A stretch of DNA of 64,000 nucleotides from Theristus sp. LFF4_11 (GCA_030248135.1 JASANC010005536.1:35870-99869); one strand, 5' to 3'. Shown: positions 1-13,392, numbered from the stretch's first letter. Translations and numbers: made by a program. Notes: generated from the letters alone by a model not told the origin.

Positions 1-3000
1 GGCGGCTTGTTCCAGGCGATTGTGTCCGATTTGAAGGCACGTTTTTGTGATTTGTGTACTTTTCATCTGTCATGGTCAGACTCAGAGAGCCAGAAAAAGT
101 GGACTGAGCCTAGTTTTTTTTTCAAAATCGCCAGGATGCAATTCTTCAATTTGCTTCCGTCAGCCGAAAAAGCATGCAAATTGAAAAAAAAACTTGCTGC
201 AATTTTTTAAAATGCTGAAAAAAAGCCAAATTCATTCAGAATGCTATTTTGTGCGGTTTTCAAGGTTTCACAACAAAAGTTTTATGATCTCAAGCGCATA
301 TTTTTTGAAAAGTTGTGAAAGTTTTGTAACTTTACAGACAGTTCGAAACCGTGAAGATAAATTCAATAGACATTTAAAAAACCTGATGATCTTTCAAGCA
401 CTTTTAAACAGACGGTCCTTCATGGGTTAGTTAGTGCCTCACAGTTACAAATTATACGATACAACTATAAAGTCAGGTTTAAAATATCCAGAAAATTGGC
501 TGAAGTGTTGACCAAAATCTTCAGTTATATTATGCGGCAAAAGTCTAGTTTTTGGAACGTTCTGTGATTCATCACTGGGGAGTACTTCGCTCAGCGAAGA
601 AAAAAATTTGAACGTTATACCTCAAAATACAGTTTTTGATGAACAAATTTTTATTATTTCTGCATTTGGACCGAAAATTCTGAAATACAATTTGCATCTC
701 TTTGCCAAAAAAATCAGATGCAAAGAGCCACAAAAGATCGAAATTGCACCTATTTGGATGTAAAAAACTAGGGCTGGGCATGACAATACAGCCATGAGCC
801 ATCCAATTCTTGTGCCAGCTCGACTGATTGTTTGACGACTCCGTTACGTTATATTTTCTCAAAAAAACTCTTGTTACTGCGTATTTTTTTAGCTTCAACG
901 CAGACAATCTATGAACGCATTTTCCGATTGTTCTGTCTGAAAACTAGCAGTGAATAACATCTTTTGAAGCGATCATTATAAAAATTTGATTTGAAAAACA
1001 TTTTGATTTTTTGTTTTCTGCGGCAATATGCCATGTCCCCGTTACGTTGCGTTTTATTCATATAGTTAAGTTTTCTCGGATCATTTAGAACGTTTATCCG
1101 GCCTGGGAAGATTTGGCACAGAAGGCAATCAAATTGAGCGTGCAGCTGAAGGCCACCATTCAAGCCGTAAATTTGTTCCTTGACGCGCTGCAGAGAGTCG
1201 CTGACCAGGCTGCCAACGCCAAAGGTACGCCGCGTTATTGTAAAATGATCTTTTCACTTTTTATTCATTCTTGATTCTTATTCTATGGAGTTCTTTGTTG
1301 TGGTTCTGCTGTGATGTTATGTCGTTCTGCAAAAATATGCCTTGTCATGTGAGAACTTGTCTCAAACGACTGTGAGAACATCTTCGCTATTGATATTTAT
1401 TTGTCTTGAAGAAGTGCAAGGATAGATGAAGTGCTGGTTGTTGTCTGTAGGCAGACACAGAAGGTCGTAGTGCTACGGACATTGCAAAGTAAAGTTTGTT
1501 TGAGTTTACAAAGTTTCAAATCCACGTTAAGTCTTGTGTTAACTTTCGTTGTTTGTTTTTCGTTACGTTGAGAAACTTGTCTCTCTCTCCAATCGTGCTC
1601 TACACCAATGCTGTGGTACAATTTCCGTAACATAATTTGCTCAGCTTACCCGCTGCAAACTTCAACCAATCGCTCAGTCGAGTTTTAGTTCAGGTGAACA
1701 TCTTATTCAGTATTGATAAATGTCTGCATCTGCAGAGTTTCTACAGCTTTTTTTAAAGTTTTACTGAGCAGGGAAGCTCTTGAAAGCTTAAGGCGGAAAC
1801 ACCATTTAGTTTTTCGCCGACAACGCAACAAAAAATTAAGATAGCACACACGACACGATTTCTAAATCGCGTGGCCATTTTTTACGTGTCGTGTCCGTGC
1901 GTACGCACAAAAAACTAATTGCTAAACGCGCCTTTAAGAAACCAGTTTGTCGCAAAGTAGAACAGGTAAGTTTTTATAAACTTCACAACTGTTTTGTATA
2001 CTGGGTGCTGGCTGGGTTCTCTATACCGGGTTCTCTCATCCTCTAAAAACGTTTCACGCTGAAAAAGAACTACACCCCAAACTTTATTCGGAGCGATTGT
2101 GAATAAATGAATGAGCTTACTAGTTTTAAATGAGTTATGTCTTTGAAGAGCACTGATGATTCATGTACATGAAGGTGAATTTCAAACACGGCAAATAAAA
2201 TGCCGTTAGCGGAATAAATGTGCCAGCAGAACATACGCGTTTTTTGTGAGGCCAGATCGCACTCTGCATTGATGTAAGAGACTGCTAAATGAAAACACAC
2301 TGTCGTCTCTGACAGACTTGCAGTGAAACCAGCTGTGAGCTGGCTCAATTGTGCTCTTACGTGAACCAATGTGCTTCTTCATGTTCGATGCATGAGACAT
2401 ACAGTGCGCGTGCATCTAACACATAACACCGGACAGCTTTTGTTGTTCTTTTTTGTCGGTTCGGTCGATACTTTGGATCTGTGTGTTTTGCTCTTTTCCT
2501 TTGGTGCTCACGTTCGCTGCTTTTGATTCTGCGTGACGAACAGCAAATTTGAGCTGCACTTGTCATCAGGATTTTCGATTTTGAAAGCTGGTTAAAAACT
2601 GTAGTTAAAACTTGGTTTTGCGAGTTATTTGCTTTTCGGTCACGTTTTCTACATGCAGACATCTTGTGGCAGATTATTCGACAGCGAAATTTGATTTGAT
2701 TGACAGGGACGGTTGCGATTTTTCTCGCTGAGTATCGTAAAAACAAACAGCTGCTTTTCATTATTTGTGTGGCAAATAACGTTGATTGTGGGCATCAATG
2801 TTTTGTGAACAAGCGTGCTGTGAAAGTGTGTGTTAACGATTGATGACCAAAGTTAGCTTTTTTAGCTCAGTCGCTTCCTTGGTTGCTGTGCAAGTGGAAT
2901 GGCAGCTGTTCCGAAGTCTGAACACACACAATTTTACGGTGTCATAAACGTCTTGATTGGTCTGAGGTCTCGTTAACCTACTAAAACTGCTGCCGTCTGT

Positions 3001-6000
3001 TTTTGATTGATCTGTTTTTTGCGTTCATTGCTTGTAAAAACGTAAGCAAGTTTTTTTTGTTGAAAACTCGTGATGTGGTCATTTTAGTTCTTTTCAGTGG
3101 TTTTGGAAACTTTTAGCAACTCAAATTGAGTGGATGGTCTTCTACTCGGTGCTGCAATGCAACATTGACAACAATGGGAGAGGTGCATATACTTCAATAA
3201 CGAGTGTTGTGGACACATGTGCACTGTTAACATCGTTGAAATTTGGGTGAAAAACTGCACAGAGTTGAAAATGCCGATCGATTGACGTTATTGTGCGTGG
3301 TTATTGGTTTGGTTTCCTGTTAATGTGCATTGTGCCAATGATGCAGTTCAACTATTTGCATTGGCAACAAGCAGCAGACAAAAAACGATCATTCCAAGGG
3401 CATGCCAGCCATTTCTGGCGTTGCTGCCGTATCATAAGTTGCGCACACGTTCACATGTTGATACAGCAGCAGTCATATGAGCACGAGTCACTGAAATGCG
3501 TGCATTGGATTGGCGATTGCAGTGCACACGCGGTTTTTGAGGGGTTTCAACGACAGAAATACGTTTCGCAGTTTATGCACAAAAATTACTTTCGCAGTTT
3601 ATGCAAGAAAATTGGTTTCGCATTAGTTGTCTGAATCGGAACAGGCTTATCTGTTGAATTCGACGTTTGGTTTATTCACAACTTCACTTCAATGTCTTAG
3701 TCGTACCGACCAACGAATGAAACTGGAAGCTTTTCTGGTCAAAACCGGTTACTTTGAATTTGAACAGTTTGCGTGTTCTGTGTGAATCTGGGTGTGCAAG
3801 TGTTCTGCGACATTTCACTGAAACTGAATTGCAACCTTGAACATTTTGGCGCTTTTCAATGATGCTGTCGATTATGTTGTGTTGCATTGCACAGGGACAA
3901 TGCAAAGCGCAATGTATTCTGTGTCCAGCAAACAACTCACTGGGCTAGTTGATGATTATGCCCGATAGAGGGGCTTTTATAATGTGAAAATGTCTCCATT
4001 TCACACATGTACAGTACGTACTCTTAAATCGTGCTTGTGCACTAGTAGTGGCCATTATTTGGCAGTAGTGGTGTTATTAGTATTAGTGAAAACAGTGACA
4101 GACACCGTGCAAAATGATGCTTGCGTTATTGCGGGGGGCGTTGCCGGTGCTCGCCTTTGCTTGCATTCACTTCCGATTTCGTATGCTTTTCAGCGTTTTG
4201 TGTCTTTGTCCACGGTGCATTCAGTAGCCCGGGGGAGACGCTGCAAACGTGTGTACACAATTGCACGACGGGACAGCAGCAAAAACGAATCTGCTAAACG
4301 TGCGTACGCTGCTCGTATGTGTGTGTGTGTGTCTGTATCGAATTGCTTGCTTTCTTTAGCGGATTCAGCAGCAAAAAAATGCGACAGTGGCAAGCAACGC
4401 ACATATGCAGCTGGAATGCAATGAGTAATGACACCGTAAATTGCGTTCGCCCGTCGGTGCCCCGCTTTTTTGTTTCTGTATTCGTCTGCGGGGTACGTTC
4501 AGTAATAACGTGCAAGTGGCAACATACAACGAAATAGTGCGCATGCAGCTGTTCTGAACGTGTGTCTGTTCACTGTAGTCAGTGGAGCGTGTAACTGACC
4601 AAGGGACCATTACTCATGTGTGCCAAGTGATGCGCCACAGCATGTATGGTCAGTTTGCAACAACGCTGCGGCTGGTGCACGCTGTGCCGCCGACGACATG
4701 CTGCGGCAAGTCGCATTGTTTTGGGTATCGGTATTTGCACCAGGTACACCCAACCGACACGTTTTGGATTACATTGTTCTGGTGCTGCAATTGATCACTG
4801 GAATTAGCATCGGTACGGGACGGGTTCCTTCTTGTGCGTGCTGGTGCAATAAATTGCGGAAGCGGTCGGTGAGTATTTTGTTCTATCTGACGAGTGTATA
4901 TACAACCGTCAGGATGTGAATTAGTTACAATTTACACTGTAATAACTAAACTAAGCAGGGGGAGAACACACAGAGCTTTAGACAAAACAAAATTAAATAA
5001 ATTTAAACAAAATAAAACAATTCTATCGTCTGTGAAAAACAAGAATGTCATCTTATGTTGGAATTTCTAATGGAAGTCCTCTATGATGTGATGTGCATGC
5101 ACCAATGCTCATTAGGTTTACATCATGATGTGCTAAGTGATCGTGGCTAACCGTTAACTTACTCAGTTTGGTCTGGTCTGCTTCCGGTCCACAAGGGATT
5201 GTCCCCTGCCCTTCTGCTCATATTGTTTTTTTGTCCAAAAACTTTAATAACTGTGGTCAGTTCTATAAAAGTGTTTGAAAAGTGAACATTTTTACTCCAG
5301 GGTGTTCCAAAAGTTAGTCTTTGAGAAATTCTGGAAAAATAATCTAGACATCAGCTTCAAAGACAAACAGTTTTACGTGGAAATTAGAAATGTCAATCCA
5401 ATCAATGGGAAACTTCGGTCAAAGATGAACTTGTGGTTCAAGTATTCAACCGGAATTTGTCAAGGTCTAAATTTTGGGACACCCTGGAGTAGAACTATTC
5501 ACTTTTCAAGCACTATTCACTTTTTATAGAACTGACCACAGAACGTGACTGGATTTAGGAGATTCGCAGCTGTTGCAAAAGCATGTGATTACTGTTTTCA
5601 CATAAGATTGCTTTGCTTGTATCGCTTACTTTTACAACTTCTATCTACTCACATGGATACAATACAAAGTACGTAACAGCATTCGCTGAGTAATTCGCTG
5701 AGATTGAAAAACCACGATGCAACTGTGTTGGCAGTGCGAATTCATATTCGTTTTCAACTTTTTCGAATCTTTCGGTCACTGTATTGCTGAACCGGATGTC
5801 CGATTAACTGAGTGACAGACACCATCAGAGACAAAACGTTAGCAGCGCATGGCACATGTAACGTTGCAGTTTTCTAAAGACTTATTCAATTCAGCTTGTT
5901 CTTAGCTGCTTTTGTTCTCTATTGGTGCGTGGCAGAAATGAGTTGGGGAGTCAACAAACCAGCACTCATGCACGTGAATACAACGCAGATTTTGTTGTGG

Positions 6001-9000
6001 CGTGTACGCCTAGGTGCACTTGTTTAGTAGTTGCGATGTGTGCGAAAAAAGTTGCACTTTGAAAATGAGAATGAGGGGGGAGGGTATAAAGTTTGTCGCG
6101 TGTTGTTGATGATAGCAACGTGAGTGCTCGCTGTGTGCCGTGCCCTGTGGCGTGCAGCGCATCGTGGGCATTATGAGCATTGTGAAAAATCATCATGACT
6201 GCCACCAGCGGGCAACAGCAGCAGCGCTCTATTACGCCTGAAAGACGTTCTTCCTAAGAGGCAGCTCATTGCGTAAAATTGCTTGCTTGTCGGATCTATC
6301 TTGAGAGGTCGTATGTTGTGTCACGCATTGCACGACAATATGCGCCGTACTTGGTACACACGGTTACTCGACAGATGCTTTTCAGACGCGAGCCTAACTG
6401 CTTCAGCCAACCCAACCGACTGTGTGTTGCTGCTGATTTTACCGCAACAGCTTTTTTAGCGCAATATTCCGTCGTGTTTTTATCGCGTGTGCTCGTGCTT
6501 TTATGCGCCTGTTTATCGGGCGCGCCAGGCTGAACTGAACTCCCATGGTGCATTGACTTTTATCGTTCGGCGGTGTGCTGCTCAGTTTTTTGTTACTTTG
6601 TTCGTGACGGGTGGAGATAGGGGCAGTATGTTGCGATAAAAACATTTGCATCTGAGCAAACGAGGGACAAAATGCTGGGATGCACCATGCACATCGACAG
6701 CAAAAACAACGATTCGTTGATCTCGGCAGCAAGCAATTCACGAGCAAGAGAAATTCTAAAGCAACTAACTCTAAAGGTTTCAAATTTGAATTTCAGGTGC
6801 CACACGTGACATCGGGACATCGCTTACGAGAATTTGTCTGCGAAATCGTTCAATTGAGAATCGCGTGCAAACTCTGTCCACTGCGTTGGTCGACTCATTT
6901 GCACAACCGTTGCACGTATGTTTGACGTTGAACTGACTTCAAACTGACGCAAGTAGTAATCAATAAGCAAGCATTAAATATTTCAATGACAGAGGCAATG
7001 GGCAATACCAGGAATGACCAAGATCATGTATTGAGCATGGTAAACTCAAAGCCTCACCTAATTACTGAAATTGTGGTTGGTAGACGAACCCAAGAGCACT
7101 TTCAATTGTGAATACTGGTCTGCTTTTGTTGGTTTTCAGTCGAAATCAGAAGAATGGCGACAGAAAGTTCAGTCGTTCGACAAGGAGCACATGCGTGAAT
7201 ACAAGAAAACGCAGGCTGAGATCAAGAAACGGGCAAGCGAAGCGTCACGTCTGCGCAAGAGGATTCGCAAGGGTGATGCTGCTGTGGTGGTTGTTGTTGT
7301 GCGCTTGGTTGACGGACGCATCGTTACAGGCGAGACGCGCGTGCAGCCGCTGCTGGACGCGTCCGTGCACGAGGCCAACGAGCGGCTGCTGGTGTTCGTG
7401 GAGGCCGAGCGGTGCATGGTGCGACACGCGCTGCGCGAGCAACGCGCCCAGTACTGCCACTTCGTGCAGTGGCTCACGCCAGTCCTGGTGCGTTGCGTTC
7501 TCTGTCTCTGCCGCTGCACAACACTTACGTTCACAGTCCGTGGTCGTTCTGACTTGTCACTGACCTATTCAAGCTGACAAATCAATTTATCAGTGTATAT
7601 TTTAAGGAATTTGAACTGAATTTGATGGACGAGTCGGTGCACATGCGCGAGGTGTTTGAAGTGCTCGTGAAACACGCGCGTGAGCCGAACACGCTGCCGC
7701 CTGCCTCGGAGGCGGTCATCCATGACGTAAAGGTGCGTTCGCTTTCACTCAAACCCTGCTACTGCGACAGGCACCGTATTCCTACTTTGTACACGTATAA
7801 CATGAAATATAACAATTAGTGTGGTCATGTACCACAACAACATTGGCGTCGACTTTTCTGGTGGTTGTCTGCAGATAGATCCATTTTGGATAGCTCATGA
7901 CGTAGTCAGTCGTTTGTCAGGCTTACAGTGACAAAACGTCAGGCGTTTTCCACAGGAACAAAAAATATTGCACAGGCCCAGACGAGGTTCGAACTCGTGG
8001 CCTTCGGTTTACAAGACCGACGCTCTGCCGCTGAGCTACTAGGCCGACCAAAATTCCAGCTGAAAGCGAGCGGTATTGAGAATAATAATAAATGAACTGT
8101 ACACAATGTATATTGGCTAGTGCAAATCAAGCAGAATAGCTTATCGCGCATGACAGCACACACAATAATAATGCACAATGTAGAACGTGGTCAAGCCAGG
8201 TAAAGCATGGCGCAGTGCTGTGTCTGATGCTAGGTTGTTTGTGTATGTGTGTGCGTGTGTGTGTGTGGATGGACAGTGCAAAGTGAAAATGTACATGCTC
8301 ACAGAGAAACGTACGCGAATAACGAAAAGACAACAAACGTGTATCGCGTGTTTACATTTTGGAACGAATCTGTCGTTAACTCGGTGGACAGGACAGGTAT
8401 GCAGAGGCAACTGGACAGACAATTGAAACGCATACTCAATCTGGGTGTTCGCGTGGCACGGCAGTGATGTTGCGGAGAGTTTGAATTGAACTGCAGTGCA
8501 TCGTCATGAAGAGCAGAATAGGGGTGGGCACGCACCGCACAGTGCAGTGTTGTCGCAAATATTCACAAAGTAAGCAGTTCAAAAAAGTTGTCATAGCGAC
8601 TCTGTCGTATTTCACCAATTTTGAATTGATGCGTCAAGCATAAAATTGGTCATAGCTATCTATGATTGAGTCGATTGAGTGGCAGAAGCAGCAACAGCGA
8701 CAGCGAGAGTGTTTGCACGTGCAGGGTCTCGAGCACACGTGGGCACGCCCGCTGCGCTCGCCCGTCTCATCGCCGAGCACTTCGGCCGCCTCCATGGGCA
8801 GTCGCCAGTCGTCGTTTTGTTCAATCAACTCCTCCGACAGTCACGCTGCAAAATACAACGGAAGCGTTGCCGGCAGACATTCGCTCTGCACTCACTCAAC
8901 CGGCCAAGCACAACAATCGGAACACCAGCAGGAGTCACGTGATCTACTGATGCAAATGCAACCCACTACTGCCAACTATCAGAGAGCCGCAAATCGGCCG

Positions 9001-12000
9001 TCTTCTAGTCAGGTTACTACCCGGATGATCAGTGATCTCAAATGGTTTTTAGTATTTGTAAAATTAAAACATGGAAAACGAGAAACGAAAACATTCCGAT
9101 TGTTTCAAGGGTCCGCCGAGTCCAGGGCGATTTTCCAGCCAAGACTCTGGTTTCGCGACGTCGCAGGATCCAATCTACGCAGCAATGCAGACCGTGAACA
9201 AGGTAAACCGAATGGGTTTCGATGCCACGCGAGAATGCGTGCTGTGGTAATACAGCCAGGCACTCAGTAGATGCAATTGGAAAGCATCATGTGTGTTTCT
9301 GCTTGCAGCACTCCGACGACTCATCCTCCGGGTCAACTCCAGCCAGTTTTCCATCATCGCTGGGCAGTGCGCGCATCGGGCACGTCGCAACCGACGAGGC
9401 GTCCACTCCATCGCCGTCGCCCACGGTCGCCACTTGGCCTGAAACGGCGCACACGAACAACGCCGAGAAACCGGTGGGGCTTGCAAACGTTGCCTTGCTC
9501 GGGCGGCCACGGCACAGTCGAAGTCGGCCAGCTGACGGTGTTTGAGTTTGAGCTGATTGGACTGATGCTACGGATGAAAACTTATTTTCACTTTCTGAAC
9601 TTACACTTCGCTCAAATAGTTTGCGGTTTCTCCAAACGGACGCACAGCACGGAGCGTCTGAGCATGCAGGCGTGTGCTGTGCTGCGACGGATGTGCATCG
9701 TGTTGCAGGCGTCACCGGAGGCGGCTGGCAGCATGCGTGCACCATGCCTCGTCGGCCGCAAGCAGGCCAGCGCACGTGCACAAGCACACACGATCGGCGC
9801 AGCCGGCTGCAACGCACAACGACACGCACGCCCCTCGCTCGCGCAAATCTTCACTGGCAACAATCAGCCGTTGCAGCCGCTTGCCAGACCGGCCAGTCTG
9901 CGAATCGGTGGCAACGGCAGCAAACCACCGTTGCCGAGTGCTGCCAGCAAGCGCAAGGAGACGCCGTTGTCCGTTAGTGGTGTTCGTGTTCTATGCGGTG
10001 CTGTTGTTGCAGCGTTCGAGGACACTGCGTCACTGATTTGTTTGCACAGACGCCCACACCGACGCCGCAGTTGAACGTAACAGCAATGATCCCTGATTTC
10101 AACGCCGCACAACCGGACCAAGTGGTGCCGCAGCCCATCTACGCAAACGTGCAGAGCATGCACTCGCAGCAGGTTCGCAGTTGGCAGCATATACCGTATT
10201 ACCTCTAATAAACCCCCATGGGGGTTTATTTCTTCAGCGACTTCTTGGGGTGGGGGTTTATTTTTGGGGGGGGGCTTTATTTTGGGGGGGGGGTTTATTT
10301 GGAAACCATTTTTAGGGGTGGGCAAAATGGCAAAAATACCTTCCATGGCAGGAAGGAAGTCGCAGAAACTTCTACTCTACATAGAAATTTCCTTTTACAA
10401 CAGCCTTTTGTAATGAAATTACCATTAACTCATCCATTTGGGGCCTTTGGTAGCACAATTTCATCATTTTCACTGCAACCAGCCACTGAATTCGCTGGGT
10501 ATGTGTTTCAAACAGAATTCAATAATCCCCCATGGGGGATTATTTTGGGGGGGGGATTATTTGGAAACTTGTCGAGGGGGTGGGGGTTTATTTTTGGGGG
10601 GGGTTTAATTTTGGGGGGGGGTTTAATAGAGGTAGTACGGTAGCTGCAGGATCACATTCGCGTGGCGTCCTGTGTAGCAGTTGCACGGTTTTGCTTTCAG
10701 TCGTGTGCAAATGCGTCGGACGCCAGCGTCAGAAGCGCCAGCGCTCAGGGCATGGCAGCACACGTGCAACGGGGTCACTCAATCGGGGACACACCACAGC
10801 AGACGCAACGACTCACCGGCAGACGGCAACGCCCGTTGAGCTTTGTCGGCGACGACGAGGACATGCAGCGGTCGCTCCGTTCACGTTCACGGTCTTTGCA
10901 GTCGTCGCTCGCAGCAGCCACCTGTGCATAGGCAACCTCTATTTTCAGCTTATTGGCGGTGGCAAGCTACGGCGTTGCGAGCGGCTGGTCAGCGGCTCAG
11001 ATGGCGGCGTCTGCCGTCGGACGGGCACGCTCATCGTTCGCTGCTGCGACAAACACCGCCGCTGCCACTGCAGCACCCTGTGCCAGTGCGTCTGCCTCTG
11101 CGAGCTCAACGTCAACGCTCGTTGCCAATGGTACGCCACGCACATAACAAACAACCACGCCTGTTTGCTCTATAAATTCAAGCATCAATGCCTAATTTGC
11201 TAAACTTTGCAGCTTTTTTAATCAGTTGAGCAAGTGTAGTTCTTTGATGGACACTTATGATTTTTTTGGCACTGCATTTCAAACGGCTTGATTTGTCGTC
11301 CGTAGTGGCTGCTTTCATGTCCACCTTTACCCCACCGGTTGGCAGTGTTCGCAATGTCTGTTTTGTTTTGGCATTGGTTCATTTGGTGACACTGCTATTT
11401 GTTTGCTTTGTTCAATTTATTTTGCGATGTTCTCGACTGGACAGTAATTGAGCAGACACGGTTGGCGTTCACGGTTACAGGTGACTGCTCTGGTGGGGAT
11501 CACGCATGCAGCAACACCGACGACGACTTGACGCCTCGCGCCCATCGACCGGCATCCTATGCACCAGCCAATCACCAATCACCACCGCACACCAATGTTG
11601 CCGATGATGTCAATGAGTGCACGTACGATTCGTGCTCGGTGAAATCGACCAATTTCGGCTGTTCCCCTGAGTGTGGATGGCGGCAGTCGACGCTGACGAC
11701 TGCGCCCGTGCAACGTGCCCTGCGCCAGCAGCAGCCTCAGGGGCACAGCGGCCTGTTCTGCAGTGCCTCCGTTGGCCGTGCCCGCTATCGCTCCGTTTCA
11801 CCGAAGCCGCGTCAGCACATCGATTTTCAGTCATCATCCACAGGCACATCGTCATTTGCAGCAAGTCGCCGATCGACATTTGGTAGCTGCGCTGTTTGCT
11901 GATGTTTTCGTTGCACAGTTTTTCTTGCAATGGCGGTTATGAATGACACTTTTTCATTCAGCACATTTTGCATGCTGCATTTTTTGTGATCTGCACATTA

Positions 12001-13392
12001 ATTTTATGTTGGAAATGTAATTGCTTCGCCATTTGTAAGTACTTGTCTGAAGGAAGACCGTCATCACGTGACCAACGTAATGTTGCGCAGTTACAAAAAG
12101 CGCGCAAGTGTAATATTACATCATGTGTGAACATCATCATGAGCGTGCTCGCAACATTAGATTACAGTCACGTTTTAAGGGGAATTCATGAGCCAGTATT
12201 TGATGACCGCGTAACTATGTTTTAACACAGCTACGCGTTACTAAATGCTGCTTCATGAATGCCGCTTAACAGTGCGCAGCGTTTATCAGCTTGTGGATAT
12301 GTGTTTGCAGCTTGTATTGATGTGTTTTGCGTGTTGTTGCTGCAGCAGGCGACGCGACGACAGCTGGCGGCACGTTGACACGCAGACAGACGCGTCTGCC
12401 GCCACCTGCCGTGCCACAACGCCGCAACTCCAGCATCACGGCCGCCACGCCCACTGCGCCCTCGGTCGAGTTCGTGCGCTCGAACAGTCGATGCAGCACG
12501 CCAGGTACACAGACACACTGCGATGCAGGCTGAACACAGCAGGTGGCCTGTTCAAATTGGATGCAAGCGGTTTCTGGCTACCGTTTCTGATGGCTGTGAA
12601 TGACTTTTGGTTTTTTGAAACTCATTCTTTGCAGAAGTTTTGTTCATACGCTGGCCGAAACCTGATTGTCTCTTTATAGTGCTTTTTCTCCAGCAAAAAT
12701 CTTTCGAAACCGCTGTGCTTATCATGCTGCAGAGACGTTTTTTATGCTCTATTTGTTGTGGTTGATGAATTTTAACAGTACCAGTACCTGAACCATTGTT
12801 GTTTTTTTGGGGGGCTCCCAAAATAAGCTCCGAATGTTTCTTCACCTGCGTGGCCTGGTGGTAGTGCGTCAGACTACAGTCTGTGCGTTCGGGGGATCGA
12901 GCCCCGCCTAGGGGTGTATAGGCCCTTAATGACAAAGAAAACTCGATGGGCGCCCTACTCGGCGTTCTGTACGCTTCTCTGGGTTAGCCCTGGCTTAAAA
13001 CATCGCCTAAAAATCCCAACAACAACAACTTGAGAGGTTTTTTCAGCTCAACTACTTACTGCTTGTGAAGCGCTGTATGCAAATCTGTAAAACTATAAAT
13101 TTCAGTGGATGAGGTGCAGTGCGCCAATTACTACGAGTCGTATCGGTGCGATGTTGGCCAGGGCTTGAACACGCACACGGAGACAGCGGCGTATGCGTCC
13201 CGTGAACTGCTGTTCCATGGAGCACCAGGTGCACGTGAGCAGCAACAACAAGCGCACACGGACACTGCGCAGCAGGGGCAACGCGAATTCTCACTGGCAC
13301 ACGAGACGTTGATGCTGCAGATACGCAGTGGTGTGCGTCTGAGACCAAGTGGACTCCAGCAACAGCAACGCACAACACAGCGAAACATCTAG
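1..13392 (+). CDS. MTSS1/MIM-like I-BAR and WH2 domain protein, 5' truncated by window edge
   Basis: Exons read: <1-36, 1089-1224, 6797-6915, 7140-7272, 7330-7487, 7607-7732, 8725-9012, 9110-9202, 9309-9473, 9709-9972, 10050-10172, 10701-10891, 10949-11130, 11481-11882, 12346-12504, 13106-13392. They sum to 2862 nt, a whole number of codons (953 aa plus stop). The first six exons give an IMD/I-BAR domain colinear with vertebrate MTSS1 (GGLFQAIVSDLK, YPAWEDLAQK, RDIGTSLTRICLRNRSIE, EEWRQKVQSFDKEHMREYKK, LPPASEAVIHDVK). A Ser/Pro/Gln-rich, probably disordered middle follows, with MTSS1-like patches (GSRQSSFCSINSSDS, SSQDSGFATSQD, RRNSSITAATP). The last exon has a WH2-type actin-binding motif, LMLQIRSGVRLRPS. 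Family role: binding and curving PI(4,5)P2 membranes and coupling them to actin. The first intron has a GC donor. Exons 9, 12, 13 and 14 rest mainly on phase agreement and may shift by a few codons; 12346 could be 12349. The initiator exon lies left of the window. Confidence 0.9.
1225..6796 (+). other. large intron of the MTSS1-like gene, no recognised gene inside
   Basis: This 5.6-kb intron separates the exon ending in AANAK from the exon beginning with a split glycine codon before ATRDIG. It is AT-rich with short GC-richer patches around 4000-4900 and 6000-6600. The ORFs in those patches overlap in several frames and match no family I know. It contains one foldback element at 5251-5541 and a short GT microsatellite near 4318-4332. 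Confidence 0.6.
5251..5541. mobile_element. 291-bp foldback element with mariner-like inner termini
   Basis: The two ends form an imperfect inverted repeat of about 75-80 bp. CTGTGGTCAGTTCTATAAAA at 5251 is mirrored by the complement ending at 5541. Inside, CCAGGGTGTTCCAAAAG near 5298 faces its complement near 5470-5487. CAGGGTGTCCCAAAA-type ends are common in Tc1/mariner-derived miniature elements. No coding capacity and no clear target duplication. Confidence 0.7.
7974..8045 (-). tRNA. tRNA-Thr (anticodon TGT)
   Basis: On the minus strand the sequence folds as a complete cloverleaf of 72 nt without encoded CCA. The acceptor stem is GGCCTAG with CTGGGCC, one G-U pair included. The D arm is GCTC/GAGC. 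The anticodon stem TCGGT/ACCGA closes loop CTTGTAA, so the anticodon is TGT, which reads ACA threonine codons. The variable loop has 5 nt, and the T arm ACGAG-TTCGAAC-CTCGT contains the B box. A run of T follows downstream on the minus strand (A-run at 7961-7966 on the plus strand), a likely Pol III terminator. It lies antisense in an intron of the MTSS1-like gene. Confidence 0.96.
10192..10642. mobile_element. G-rich palindromic miniature element with 22-bp inverted ends
   Basis: Terminal repeats TACCGTATTACCTCTAATAA at 10192 and its complement ending at 10642 agree at about 20 of 22 positions; a TA target duplication is possible. The interior has two near-identical halves. Each begins with a perfect 24-bp palindrome (10208-10231 region, centre CCCCCATGGGGG; 10521-10544 region, same centre) and continues with GGGGTGGGGGTTTATTT and runs of 7-9 G. 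It lies wholly inside the intron 10173-10700 of the MTSS1-like gene. A second copy starts at 58983. No coding capacity. Confidence 0.8.
12845..13029 (+). mobile_element. tRNA-derived SINE, copy 1
   Basis: The head is tRNA-like: an A-box stretch GTGGCCTGGTGGTAGTGCG and a B-box stretch GGGGGATCGAGCCCC at tRNA spacing. A non-tRNA body follows (AAAACTCGATGGGCGCCCTA, TTCTCTGGGTTAGCCCTGGC), and the tail is (AAC)n. A second copy at 49413-49614 is colinear over about 180 bp. It lies in the last intron of the MTSS1-like gene. No flanking duplication could be defined. Confidence 0.85.

Noticed and set aside
4000..4900. GC-richer overlapping ORFs in the large MTSS1-like intron considered as the missing I-BAR exon
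   Set aside because: The real exon (RDIGTSLTRICLRNRSIE) was found at 6797-6915 with correct phases; the ORFs here do not match.
9271..10074. 267-codon continuous plus-strand ORF
   Set aside because: It crosses exon-intron borders of the MTSS1-like gene; only parts are in the gene's frame. Splice signals and phase explain it better as several exons.
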